Source: Dryococelus australis (lineage: Eukaryota > Arthropoda > Insecta > Phasmatodea > Phasmatidae). Taken from it: a stretch of 64,000 bases of DNA. The translations under genes were made by a program, and so were the position numbers. Positions 32,880 to 45,100 of this stretch are shown one piece after another; the stretch's first letter is position 1, and each line of letters opens with the position of its first letter. Where the stretch lies: the NCBI GenBank assembly GCA_029891345.1, contig CM057000.1:135950663-136014662 (forward strand), written 5' to 3'. The notes beneath the pieces are model-generated. The model was not told the origin of the DNA. It did no database searches and was given only the letters and a program-made list of their open reading frames with translations.

Positions 32880-35800
32880 GCGTCCCCCGTGTTGGGTGCT
32901 CTAGCCACAAAGCTACTGTGGCCCCACTATTGGGTGTTCTAGCCACTGAGCTACTGTGGCCCCACTGATTTGTGCTCTAGCACCTGAAGTACTGCTGCCC
33001 CACGATTGGGTGCACTAGCCACTGAGCTACTGCAATCCCACTAATTGGTGCTCTAGCCCCTGAGCTACTGAGTCCCCACTATTTGGTACTCTAGCAACTC
33101 CGCCACTCCGGCTCCAATATTGGGTGCTCTAGCCCCTGAGCAACTGCGGACCCATTGTTGGCTCCTTTAATAGCTGAGATACCGCGGCCCCACTATTTGG
33201 TGCTCTTGCCACTGTGCTACTGCGGCCCTCTTATTTGGGGCTTCAGCCACAGACCTATTGCTTCTTCACTATTGGGTGCTCCAGTCACTATGCTACTGCA
33301 GCGCCACTATTCGGTGCTCTAGCCACTGAGCTACTGCGGCCCCACTTCTGGTTGCTCTAGCCAATGAGCGTCTGGGGCCCCACTATTTTGTGCTCTAGAC
33401 TTTGAGCTACTGCTCCCCCCGTATTTTATTATCTAGCCACTGTGGCCCCTCTATTGGATGCTCTAGCCACTGAGCTACTGTGACCCCAATAATTTGTGCT
33501 CTAGCATCTGAGCTACTGCTGCTCAAATATTGGGTGCTCTAGCCACTGCGGCCCAACTATTCGGTGCTCTAGCCCCTGAGTTACTGCGGCACCACTATTG
33601 AATTGCTCTAGCCCCTGAGCTACTGCAGCACCACTAATTAGTGCTCTAGCCCCTGAGCAACTGCGGCCCCACTATTGGGTATTCTAGCCGCTGACTTACT
33701 GCGGAACCACTTATAAGTGCTCTAACCAGTGAACTACAGTGGCCCCACGTACTACTGCTCCAGCCCCTGAGATACTTATACCCTACTTATTGGTGCTCTA
33801 GCCTCTGAGCAACTGCGGCCCCACTGTTTGCTTCTTGCCACTGAGATATTGCTGTCCCACTATTTGGTGCTCTTGTCACTGTGCTACTGCAGCCCTCTTA
33901 TTGGGTGCTTTATCCACAGAGCTACTGTTTCCTTTCTATAGGGTGCTCCAGTCATTGAGCTACTGCGGTACCACAATTCGGTGCTCTAGTCACTGAGCTA
34001 ATTCGGCCCCACTACTGGTTGCTCTAGCCAATGAGCGTCTGTGGCCCCACTGTTTTGTGCTCTAGACATTGAGCTACTGTGGCCCCCGTGTTGGGAGTTC
34101 TAACCACTCAACTACTGTGGCCCCACTATTGGGTGCTCTAGCCACTGCGCCACTGCGACCCCTCTAATTGGTGTTCTAGCCCCTGAGATACTGCAACACC
34201 ACTATTGGGTGCTCAAACCACAACATCACTCTTACCCCTCTAATTGGAGCTCTAGCCCCTGAGATACTTCGTCCCTATAATTGGGTGTTCTAACCACTGT
34301 GTTACGCAGGCCCCACTATTTTGTACTGTAGACACTGAGTTACTACATCCCCCGTATTTTGTGCTCTAGCCACTGAGTTACTGTGGCCCCACTATTGGGT
34401 GCTTTTGCCAATGTGCAAATACGGTCCTCTTATTGGGTACTTTAGCCGCAAAGTTACTGCTACCTCATTATCGGGTGCTCCAGTCACTGAGATACTGCAG
34501 CCCCACTATTGGTTGCTCTAGCTACTGAGCTACTGCTGTCCCACTATTGAGTGCTCTAGCCAATGAGCTACTGTGGCCCTAATATTCGGTGATCTAGCCC
34601 CTGAACTACTGCTTCCTCACTATTGGGTGCTCTATCAACTGTGTCACTGTTACCCCTCTAATTGGAGCGCTAGCCCCTGAGATATTTCGGCCCCATTATT
34701 GGGTGTTCTAACCACTGTGCAACTGTGGCCCCACTATTTTGTGCTGTAGACACTGAGCTACTGAGTCCCCAGTAATTTGTTCTCTAGCCACTGCATCACT
34801 GTTACCCATCTAATTGGAGCTCTAGCCCCTGAGTTACTTCGGCCCCATTATTGGGTGTTCTAACCACTGCACTACTATGGCCCCACTATCTTGTGCTGTA
34901 GACATGGAGTTTACTGCATCCCCCGTGTTTTGTGCTCTAGCCACTGAGCTATTGCGGTCCCACTATTGGTTGCTCTATCCACTTCGCCACTCCGGCCCCA
35001 ATATTGGGTGCTCTAGCCACTGAGCTATTGCGGCCCCACTATTGGTTGCTCTATCCACTGCGCCACTCCGGCCCCAATATTGGGTGCTCTAGCCACTGAG
35101 TTACTGCGGTCACACTATTGGATGTTTTATTCAATGAGCTACTGCAGCTTCAATATTTAATGCTCTAGCCCCTAAGCTACTGCTGCTCCACTATTGGGTG
35201 CTCTAGCCACTGTGTCACTGTTATTCCTCTAATTGGAGCTCTAGCCCCTAAAAATCTTCGGCCCAATTATTGGGTGTTATAACCACTGCGCTACTGTGGC
35301 CCCATTGTGTTGTGCTGTAGACACTGAGTTATTGCGTCCCCCGTATTTTGTGCTCTAGCCACTGAGCTACTGTGGCTCCACGATTGGGTGCTCTAGCAAC
35401 TGAGCTACTACGACCCCACTACTGGTTGCTCTAGCCAATGAGTGTCTGCGGGCTCACTATTTTGTGCTCCAGACGCGGAGCTACTGCGGCCCCCATAAAG
35501 GATGCTCTAGCCACTCAGCTACTCTGTCCCTACTATAGGGTGCTCTAGCCACTGAGCTACTGTGGCTCCACGATTGGGTGCTCTAGCAACTGAGCTACTA
35601 CGACCCCACTGCTGGTTGCTCTAGCCAATGAGTGTCTGCGGGCTCACTATTTTGTGCTCCAGACGCGGAGCTACTGCGGCCCCCATAAAGGATGCTCTAG
35701 CCACTGAGCTACTGTGGCTCCACGATTGGGTGCTCTAGCAACTGAGCTACTACGATCCCACAACTGGTTGCTCTAGCCAATGAGTGTCTGCGGGCTCACT

Positions 35801-36006
35801 ATTTTGTGCTCCAGACGCGGAGCTACTGCGGCCCCCATAAAGGATGCTCTAGCCACTCAGCTACTCTGTCCCTACTATAGGGTGCTCTAGCCACTGAGCT
35901 ACTGTGGTCCCACTATTGGGTGCTCTAGCCATGAAGTTACTGCGGTCCCACTATTCGTTGCCAAACCACTGAGCTACTGTGTCCTTACTATTGGGTACTC
36001 TAGCCA
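32880..36006 (-). repeat. About 38-bp satellite resembling a tRNA A-box arm, about 80 units
   Basis: On the minus strand each unit reads close to TAGCTCAGTGGCTAGAGC, flanked by GGGGCCGCAG before it and ACCCAATAGTG after it. The 18-mer fits the A box and D arm of many tRNAs (TRGCNNAGTGG). No B box is present. The period is 38-39 bp over 3.1 kb, with strongly variable divergence. Higher-order copies occur near 35371, 35561 and 35713, offset by 190 and 152 bp (five and four units). Confidence 0.9.
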
Positions 36007-36189
36007 ATTGGAGTGCAACAGAGAAGAGAAGTCGTTCTAGACGACTTATGAAAACTGTTCACTTTGAACGAAGAACAACTGCGATCGGAATTCGTTCGAA
36101 GGTAGTGTAACCTCTTCAATAGCTGAACTTGTTTAAGTGACCTAGTTCTGCATCCTATGTAACTGCTGCCTTAGAAGATTTGTTCGGGT

Positions 36190-36860
36190 AACCTGAGCTT
36201 TCTACTACATACTTCTGCTCTTTTCTTGCTGTTTTTCATTTTGAGCATTCGTTTGACCGGAAGTGGTTTTTTGGATGGCTGTTCGGTCATCAGGAGCTCT
36301 GCTCCTTTTCTCACAAAGAACATGAACTTTCTGTTCTTTCTGTCGTGGAAGAGCAGCATCCAACAGTATTACTGTCTGTATGAAGTCGCTCTCAGATGAA
36401 TGTATCACCAGAGCGAGGGCGGCTCGGTACTCCTGCCGGGCTCTGCTAGCTGCCACTTCCAAACTTCTTAGAACTCCAACTCTGAGTTGTAGTTGCATAT
36501 CAAGCTGACTTTTTTGGTCATGAAATTATAGAGTGACTCCTCCCCCTCCCTTGCTCTGAATTATTACCGCCTCTTGCATGGAGGGATTTGTATGTGTTTG
36601 CAAAGCTGTATATAAACATGTGGCTATACTCCGCCCATGTAATGCCGTAGTGGTTTACTCCAAACCACCATGACTTTGCATCGCCTTCAAGGCGCTCGCC
36701 GATACACGAAGGCCAGTCCTCTGGATCTACCCCATATCTGCTAAGACGGCTCTCGCAAGCTTTCAGAAACGCCACTGGGTCTTCATTTACTGCTCCATCG
36801 TAGCGCGGCAGCGACTGGAAACGGGCTGGTGTAACAGTAGAGGCGTTTGCACCTGTATGC
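36190..36860 (-). pseudogene. Retroelement gag-like fragment
   Basis: Minus-strand frames read PARFQSLPRYDGAVNEDP, then the FLKACESRLSRYG segment, WPSCIGERLEGDAKSWW, and ITWAEYSHMFIYSFA (to about 36560). This layout (F..Y.G..EDP..FL, then L.G.A..WW, then W.E....F) is that of the retrotransposon Gag capsid domain. The frame shifts near 36510 and continues as MQLQLRVGVLRSLEVAASRA into a charged tail (36205-36498), where a zinc knuckle would be expected but is not seen. Proline-rich frames upstream (36860-37260) could be the N terminus. No protease, reverse transcriptase or LTR was found nearby. It may be an LTR-element remnant or a co-opted gag gene with a frameshift. Confidence 0.5.
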
Positions 36861-38639
36861 GGAATCTGCTATTTGTTGACATTGGTATGTGGGCCCCTTC
36901 TGCCCCTGAAGCTTGTACAATCTGCAACAACTATGTGGAACACTAGGATGGGCGTGGCAACTCCAATGTAGGCACTGGCTGTGCCGGATGAACGGCGCCA
37001 TGAAACTCGCTGTCTGTTCTCACTGTTCCAGGTATTTGTAACCTCTGTAGCATGACGGGCCGTAGCATGTGCTGTACTGGAAAAAAAAGGCGCCAAATTT
37101 GTGTGTTTACATTATAGTCTGGACTACGAGATAGTGATAGTTTTGCTTCTAAATGTTTTTTGTCACTTGCAAATATGTTTGGCCATCTTCTGAGAACTAC
37201 TGTAGAGGATGTAAATGTAGTTGTAGACAATGATGAAAAAAATTTTACGTTCATCCTTGAAGACAAGTATTAAAATGACAGTCGCAGTGATTATTAAATA
37301 CTTGTCATAACCTATCACAGGCCACTTTAATGTGCTAAGCAATAAAACTGACGCCGAATTGCCCCTAATAACCAATAACATTGGTAATAACTTCAGCTGT
37401 GTTCGAATTTACCAACTAAGGGCCCTTATCTGGCTTCGTGCCCTCGGAAAGTGCATCCCGGAAGCGACTTCACATTGTCGCTGTCCGAATTCACAGCAAG
37501 GGCACATTATGCATCCTAGAATGTCCCCTTCAACCAAGTGCCCGAGCAACTTGCCCTTCTCGAGCCCTGGATAGTTTTTCGATTCGGAATGTTTAAAATT
37601 GAAATATTTCATTTGTTTGTGTTTGTTTTGCGTTTACAACTCTGCACGGCCGCAGAAAAAACACTTGCGAACGTCGCAAATACAAACGAAACTTGCATGG
37701 AGCGAAATTCGGCAGAGTAAAACTCGAGGTGGAAACGCATACAAGTGTCCGAATCCACTTAATATATCTATGGAAGGGAACAAGGGCTCGTGGAACGGGA
37801 AGAGATCAAGGGTAAGTGACCAAGGGTACATTGCACCGAAATCGAACACAGCCATTTGTTTTATAAAGCGTCGCAAGGTTAGTGTTATGTCGAAAATACA
37901 ACTGTCATTGCATAGCCTATTTTACAGTATTTGATGCTAGTACGGTTGGGTTACCAGGCATCCTCCTTAACCGTGCATGCCCTTTTCTTGCCGCCTCTAA
38001 ACTGTTCGTCGCCTTACAGTGCCATACTCAATGAAGTTGAAAATTGCAGATTGACTCATGTTGTGATCAGTTGATTAGTAGTAAACAGTTCCGTGATTTT
38101 TGGCGTTCTGTTGGTAGCAGAAAAGAGCAGTGCGATTTTTGCTCTTCCCTGCTCTCAGAAATTCTCAACTTGCTCTCAAGATTAAAAAGCTCAGGTCGCC
38201 CGAACAAACCTAGAATAACTATGCTTTTGAAATAGCGGGAACTCAGAGAATATTTAGTGCAGTTATTATGTACTGTGCTAGATGACGATGATAACTATGA
38301 AGAGTTTTTTTTTAAATTATGTTATGAACAAACAACATAAAAAAAACACTGCATTAAGCAGTAGGGACCAACTGCGATAATACAATACCTTTATATTAGG
38401 TCTCAGTAAAGTATAAAATGTAATAACCGGGCTACAATGACTGGCCAAAGCAGCTAAACATTTATAATTTTACATATTTTCATTGTTTCCAAATTTTAAA
38501 ACTTATTTTCGTCTACTTGTTTGTTTTTGTTGCTGCGGTGTTTACATATTTACATGCCATTTGACATGTGTCATCTGCTTGAGCCAAGTTTAGCCTGCTG
38601 TCGAGCAATAATACAATATTACAAATAATACATATACTC
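36861..38639. other. No gene recognised
   Basis: Contains possible N-terminal gag frames to about 37260, then unassigned DNA. No motif recognised. Confidence 0.4.
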
Positions 38640-39078
38640 GCAATTACGCTACTGCCCGGTAGCGAGCTCTCTCACCTCTCCCTTATCCGACTAAATTCCT
38701 CTTCTACTCCCTTCCTGACCTTCCCAAACTACCTCCCAGGTACCAATTCCGCCCGCAACACATTCCACTCCCTCACAGACCTCACAAGCATGGACTGCCT
38801 AGGCCCCCGTTCTATTCTCCTTCACATCCTTTAAAGCTTCTCACTGTTGTTTCCTCTTCCTCTAAATACCTCCTTACTTAGCTTGCAGTGTAGACCTCCC
38901 TATCCTCCCTCTTCATTCACCACCCTATACATCCTGACTAGCTGTTCAACTTTTATCCTATCCTTCAATGAGCTCCACACATTTCTTTCATCATCACTGA
39001 TGGCCTAGATTTCCCTTATTCCTCATCATCCTGCCGCTGCCTTCTCCAAGTACCCTTCAGCCATCTTTCTGCCCTTCT

Positions 39079-40424
39079 CTATACCTTTTCAAGCTCTCGT
39101 ACCTCCAACTCCATGCATGGGCCCCATACTGCCGCAGCATATTCTAACATTGGCCGTATCATTGTGCCATATGCCTTCTCCTTCATCTCACAGCTGACTC
39201 CCTTCAGCGCCCTTCTTCCCTTTGCAACCACCCTCTCTACCTGGTTTTTCCACCTGAGATCTCCCTGCAGTACAATCCCTAGAAACTCATATTCTGCTGC
39301 TTCTTCTATTTCTTTTCCCTCCCATCTGTACATGTCCCTGTGTATCACCTTCTTCCTTGTAAACCTCACTACCTTAGTTTTTCTTACATTTATCTTCATT
39401 TTGTTTTCTGTGGTTCACAACACAATCACCTGCAAACATTCTTATTTTTCCCCTAATCCCCAAACCCATGTCATTTACCATTATGGTAAACAACAAAGGA
39501 CCCAGCACGCTTCTCTGTGGCACCCCTGATGTAACCACCCCTTCCCTCGATATTGCCTCACCCACTGCCTTCGCCTCCTGAGGAAGTCCCATATCCATTC
39601 CACTACCCTCCTGTCTGGTATCAGTGCCTCCACTTTCCTCATCAATGTCCCATGGGGCACCTTATCCAAATGCTTTCTCAAAATCTATGAAGCAGGCATC
39701 CACCTGCTTTCCCTCATCAACTACCTGTGCCAGATCCTCTAATAGTCCAGCTAACTAAGTCTCACATGAGTATCTCTTCCTGAAACCATGCTGTGACTCC
39801 TCTAACCAATTCCTCTTGTTCATAACCCTCACCACATACTGGACCATCAGCCTCTCCATTACTTTTCCCGTACTCGATGTGAGACTCACCAGTCTATAGC
39901 TACCAGGCCTCCCCCTATCCTCTCCCTGTTTGTGTATAAGTACCATCATCGCATCCTTCTAACCTTGTGGAAACTTTCCCTCTCCTAAGAACATGTTAAA
40001 CAGCACCTCCAAATATTTCACCAACTCCCTCCCACCAAATTTAGTGCTACGTTTCCTATCCCATCTGGTCCCCATGCCTTACTGCTCTTCAAACCCCTAA
40101 TTACCTTTTCCTATTTCCCACTCCCTCATCTTAAACTTACTAAACACCCATCCTATTCGAATCCGCCTCAAACACTGTCAAGTACTGGCCTTGCAGCATC
40201 TCCGATTTTTCTTGATCATTTGTCGCATACTTACCATCACTTCCTTTTAGCAGAGGGATCCCTTCCTCCCCTCCCCTTAACTTCCTTACATACCTAAACA
40301 ATTCCTCCCATTCCTTGCCTTTTCCTTCTTCCACCATGTTCCCTAAAAATACATTAGTTGCCTGTTTGAACATCCTTTCGAGCTCCCTACCCATCTGTTT
40401 CATCATTTCCTTAGATCTTATCAT
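39079..40424 (-). pseudogene. LINE reverse transcriptase domain
   Basis: Copies the element RNA at the nicked target. In order: a linker (40140-40424), then the finger block with SYRLVSLTSSTGKVMERLM and WLEESQHGFRKRYSCET (39755-39949). Next come LDKVPHGTLM (39481-39681), VTSGVPQRSVLGPLLFTIMV and the catalytic segment RMFAGDCVV (39374-39598), then the thumb with YEFLGIVLQGDLRWKNQVER and MIRPMLEYAAAVWGP (39079-39399). The conserved F-A-D-D catalytic pair is A-G-D here, which removes one metal-binding Asp. Frames change at least three times. Confidence 0.85.
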
Positions 40425-40772
40425 CCCTTCATTTCACCACTTGGTATGTAATTGTCTACACTTCCTTTTCATTTTTTGAATCTCCTGTCCATAATATGGT
40501 GGATCTCCCCCAGTCCGAAATTTTTTCTTTGGCACGAATTTCTCCAGCATAACCTCTATTACTCCTCTAAACTCCTTCCATAATTTTTCCACACTTTACC
40601 CCATAGACCATTTTTTTCAAACCTGTCTCTCAGAAAGATTTCTGCCCCCTTCTTGTCTCATCTCCCATACTGCCACACCAACCTTTCTGCCATTTGCTCT
40701 TCCCTCATCCTGCCAATCACAATTTCCACAACCAGGATATGGTGGTCGCTTATAACATCCAATACTATTGCA

Positions 40773-41483
40773 TCAACTACAGCATTCCCCGAATCTGACG
40801 AACACCACATCCAGCACTGACCCAACACCCTCCTCATTCCACCTCGTAGGTGTTTCTACTACCTGGACTAATCTGCTGTTGACTAACTGTGCTGCCATTC
40901 TCTGCATCGTGCTACCCATTCCTTCTGCACCCTCTATCCATTTCACACCTGGCATATTCAAATCCCCTGCTACAGCAACCCACTGCCTGTCCTTCAATCT
41001 ATCGACTCTTGCCTTGATCATCTCAATTGCCTGCCATCCCTGTCCTGGTAGTCTATACACTGCCAGCAAAGTAATCTTCCTATTGCTACCACCACTTAAT
41101 ATAATTTATATTACCTCAACATCCTCACTAACCCATTCTACCACCCCTTTCAGCACATTCCTTACACACACCATTATTCCTCCTCATCTCCCATCCCTGT
41201 CTCTTCTGAAGATGGTGAACTTATCTTACCTACATTCAATGTCCAGTACTTCCGCAGTCAGCCAAGTCTCCACAACTACCACTATATCCGTCCCATATCC
41301 TTCAACCTTTCCCCAGAAGCCCTCCAGCTTGTTGTACACACTCCTACAGTTCACCACCACCATTATTCTTATGCCGATACTCTGCTTTACCCTCCTACTT
41401 TGTTTAGCCCCTATCTCCATCCCTGCGGTCTCATCAATGCTATCCTCTCCATTTCTCTCCACTTCTGTTTCCTTGCTGCTCAT
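40773..41483 (-). pseudogene. LINE endonuclease domain
   Basis: Apurinic/apyrimidinic-type endonuclease that nicks target DNA for target-primed reverse transcription. VVVNCRSVYNKLEGFWGKVE with the following DIVVVVETWL block (41226-41483) is the N-terminal half with the catalytic Glu. LAVYRLPGQG and VAVAGDLNMPGVKW, then LDVVFV (40773-41069), are the middle and C-terminal blocks. The intervening part is frame-shifted. The final SDHxP-type block could not be read. Confidence 0.75.
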
Positions 41484-41489
41484 TGATTG

Positions 41490-41945
41490 CTATTTCAAAA
41501 ATTGCTGCACGGCCCTGACCCTCCCCATACAGCCAGCTACTTCCCTACCTAGCAGATCACCTAGAATACTCTTTCCCTGCTCTGTCAGGTGAACCTGGTC
41601 CCTCCCTACACTTTCCCAGCCTACCCATTTCCTACTATCTATAAATGTAGCCCCCAAATCCCTACATACTCTTTCATAAACCTCACTCGCAATCACTGCC
41701 TTCCTGTAGTTTAATGCTTTTCTAACCAGCATACCACTGACTACTGCCCTAGTTCTTGGGGATTTCCCCCGCACTTTCATCAGCAATCATTCCTGACCTT
41801 TTCCTCCATCCTCTCAATCCTATGCATCGTTTCCCTCTCTTTCCTGCTCATCAATTCTACCATCTCCCCTTTAAACCTGTCATCCTTAGCCACTTCCACC
41901 CTTGTCACTGGCATATCCTCTAAAAAAAACTTCCCTTAAGCATAT
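41490..41945 (-). pseudogene. LINE ORF1 C-terminal part, esterase-like
   Basis: A charged, probably coiled-coil stretch (VELMSRKERETMHRIERMEE, about 41880-41800) is followed, after two stops near 41790, by a frame of 98 codons. That frame ends with GRDQVHLTEQGKSILGDLLG, whose D..H spacing matches the catalytic Asp/His end of SGNH-type esterases found in CR1-like ORF1 proteins. The N-terminal GDS block is not present, consistent with 5' truncation. Only about 10 bp separates it from the endonuclease frame. Confidence 0.55.
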
Positions 41946-41999
41946 CCCAACTCTAGTTTCCACCGTCTCCACTTATTTGTGTTTCCTTTTCTAAAGGGT

Positions 42000-42112
42000 A
42001 ACCCGGGTGACTTTCCGAATGCGAGTTAACTTTAACTCGATCACTTTTCGGACGCACCGAGTAAACGTTTTAACCTGATCGAGTTAATCGGGTGACTTTT
42101 CGTAAGCACCTC
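42000..42112. repeat. Short diverged repeats of GTGACTTTTCG and GAGTTAA
   Basis: GGGTGACTTTCCG, GATCACTTTTCGGACGCACC and GGGTGACTTTTCGTAAGCACC occur in 110 bp, with a GAGTTAACTTTAACTC palindrome and CGAGTTAATCGG between them. The unit is about 35-45 bp. It lies just outside the 5' end of the LINE. Possibly a MITE terminus. Confidence 0.55.
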
Positions 42113-45100
42113 ATGAAGGCAGAGCAGTCACCGTTGTATGACTAAAAACATCTACATTTATGGGATAAAAAAACTCTTTTACTATAATATGCGCAGAAGG
42201 AAACAAGGTACTGTACCACATTTTGAACTCGTAGTATGGTGTGTTGAAGTTATTGCCTTTTGTGTGCTCAACAACTAACCGATCTTAACCTACAAGTAAT
42301 TGTTGAGTTCTTAACCTGCCTTGGCTTGCGAAAAATTGGGAAAGAGTTTAATGTGATCACTCCACGATGTTTTCAGTAAAGAGAAAATGACGGCTCGGAG
42401 ACAATACAACAGAAAAAGGGTATCCAGACAACCTATAGACGACTATAGCAATTGTTACCATTTTTTATGTGGATACATGTGGATAGTTTTTTACAAGATT
42501 GTGTGGTTGTGTGGACTTAATGAAGTACATATATTAGCCTGCATAAAAGTAGAAGTAAGCTGTTGGCCGACACAATCTTTTATATAATTGTTTTTCCATT
42601 TTTTTGTATATGGTATGGTACTGTTATAGGAAGTAAATATAAATAATCTATTCAATAGAACCCTTCTTCATAATGAGTAAAAAATGGTCAATAATAACTT
42701 TCTTGTGTTGGCGTAGGTCTCGGGAGAGAAAGGTTGTTAGTGTTTAGGTTAACGAGTGTTAATTTCTTCACAAAGCATCCCAGTTTGAGACCTGTGTTGG
42801 CACAGTCTAATAGCACAGGACAAAGGCCCCCCCTCCACTTGACGATGGCGTTTGTTGTGTGGCGGTCTAAATGTTAATCTGTTATGACAGGCAATTAATA
42901 ATCCATGTAATTGTATGATGCCATCCTTCACGCAACTGTGATGTGATACCTGCATACAAACAGTTGTTTACCCGCACCAGCCTTGTATACCAGTAGGCCA
43001 TGATAACCATTTCACAAAGTCGATTTGCAATATACACCTCATCAACTATCACAACACACACAAATTGATTCGTACATAGAAGAAACATTTGGTAAGTGTG
43101 GGGTGGACACCGATGTTGCCATACGATTATCGATTACTACTGTAAATGCTGCATTATTGCACGCATTATGGTGGTGACCTCTGCTCTTTTAATACTCATG
43201 CTTGATAGGCCACAGTTCATTCTGCACTCTATAGAGTCTCTCGCCATGGAAATGACACACACGGATGTAGTGTAGTTAGCTATTGTTTCGATTTATTGTA
43301 ATTTACTGCATTTCTTAACACCACTGTTATATATATAAACTTATGTGTGTATATGTGTATGTATATACATATATAGGTGAGGCACCTAAGGCAGGCCACC
43401 TGAATAACACCACCAATTACAGTGGTAGAAGGAAATGTTTCAGACAAAAGAGTTGATTGGGCTCAAGGCACTAATAACTTGATAGGTAGTGCTTATTTCT
43501 CCTGGGCAACCTTGAACCAATCGGACACAAGCAACGACAAGACACATTCCACCACGTCAAAAGGAAATGTGAGTTCTCACATTTGAAGAAGCAAATAAAC
43601 AATTGATGTCGACTGAATTGTAGATAGGATGGTGAAGTCTAGCATGCTGCCAAAAATATGTACCTATTTTACAAGTCTCCACTTAGGTATCATGAATTTC
43701 CCCACTTCCTGGATTACGGTATCATTCCAGTGTCTGGTTCAAGATTACAATTAGTTCATAACGTACAAGGAAATAAAGATTACTATTAGAATAAAACCTT
43801 CTCATAAAAGCCTCTTTAATTACAAAGTGTTCATTAGCACAAAATTGTCTCCTTCACCTTGGAGTGAGATAAGGAATTTTGATGTTAACTTGTATGCTTA
43901 GTATCAAATATGTGTTAATTTGTATTACAGGATAATGTTACGTCCACTGGTAAAAATAAGTAATGCTGTTGATATCATCTAATTTTCTAATAAGCTGAAT
44001 CACAGTGAATATGTTTAATTTTCGAGAGTTTTGTAATTATTGCGAACATCTGTTAATACTTTTCTTATTATTACAAACTGCAAAAATTCAGGTCCTTTGA
44101 AGTTTTTTAAATCAATTTTACATACAACTGTTTGGGGGCGAGCAGAGAGCTATGTACAGTATGGATATAATGGTTTGGTGCATGCTTACATATGCTTGCC
44201 CACATGTCTACAACTAGTTCGAAAATACATTATATTTTCACTACAAATGTACTTGTAAACAGTGTCTACCCAGGGTCTTAAGACTTGTTGCACTGGTCTA
44301 CAAGTATGCTCATGTTACAAAAAATGTGCAAATGTAAAATTCTATTACAATTGTAGGACGTGCAGAAGTTGTGTTATAGGCCCCGAGTGAGACCCCCGTA
44401 CTATGCAACTTCATTTTCGGGAACACAAAAATGACATAGTCGCCAGGGTGTTATGTGTCATTCCTTTATTTTTTCTCCCCTCATAGTGACAATGTACCAG
44501 ACAGTCCGTGGCAGCCATCACTTCACGAGAGAGAAACACCACAAGTTACACATTTCATTACAATTTCACACTTTAGTACATCACAATCTGTTATGCACAT
44601 CAAACACAACTGGGTACAAAGTTCTTTTGAATAATCTTTTGCTTGTTTTTTGGTTAATGTAGTTACACATGTACACATTTTAATATTTATACAAGTAAAC
44701 CAATTTTAAGTATTTTGTATATTTACTGTTTCACTCTATTAAAAATATTCCAGAGAAAACAAAGTATTATAAAAGTAAAATTAATAGGATCAAATAAGTT
44801 TCATACACAGCCATTTTAATCTTCAAATGAGTTTTGTATGAAATAAACTATTTTTGCACACATTATTTCATACATTAGGTATCATCTCAACTAAAAGGAT
44901 CTAATCTTCTATTTTATTTTTCCCTTTAAAAAAAATTTTGCCTGAACAATTTATTAAATATAGAAAATTATTTCCATTTGAAATATTTTCCTACCAAATG
45001 TACAACCAAAAATTATGTTTACTTCTAGCATATGGCAAACTGTATAGTTGATATTACTATATTTTTAATGTTACACATTTCGATAAGTATTAAAATCCAT

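Larger units (their letters stand above)
38640..41945 (-). mobile_element. CR1/L2-type LINE, about 3.3 kb, 5'-truncated and dead
   Basis: A non-LTR retrotransposon read entirely on the minus strand. It has an ORF1 tail with an esterase-like end, an apurinic-type endonuclease, a linker and a reverse transcriptase, in the standard order. The strand bias is strong (plus strand C/T-rich), which creates long spurious plus-strand frames. Many frameshifts and a changed catalytic motif make it inactive. An esterase domain in ORF1 is known from the CR1/L2 clades and suggests that placement. Confidence 0.8.

Noticed and set aside
32880..36006. Cluster of real tRNA genes
   Set aside because: Units are only 38 bp with an A-box-like arm. 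No anticodon or T arm is present.
37410..37575. Possible small MITE with AGGGC-type inverted ends
   Set aside because: End similarity was too weak and irregular to support.
40768..41592. Long plus-strand open frame of 274 codons, Ser/Thr/Pro-rich
   Set aside because: It is antisense to the LINE endonuclease and ORF1 region. The plus strand there is C/T-rich and lacks stops because of the purine-rich LINE coding strand.
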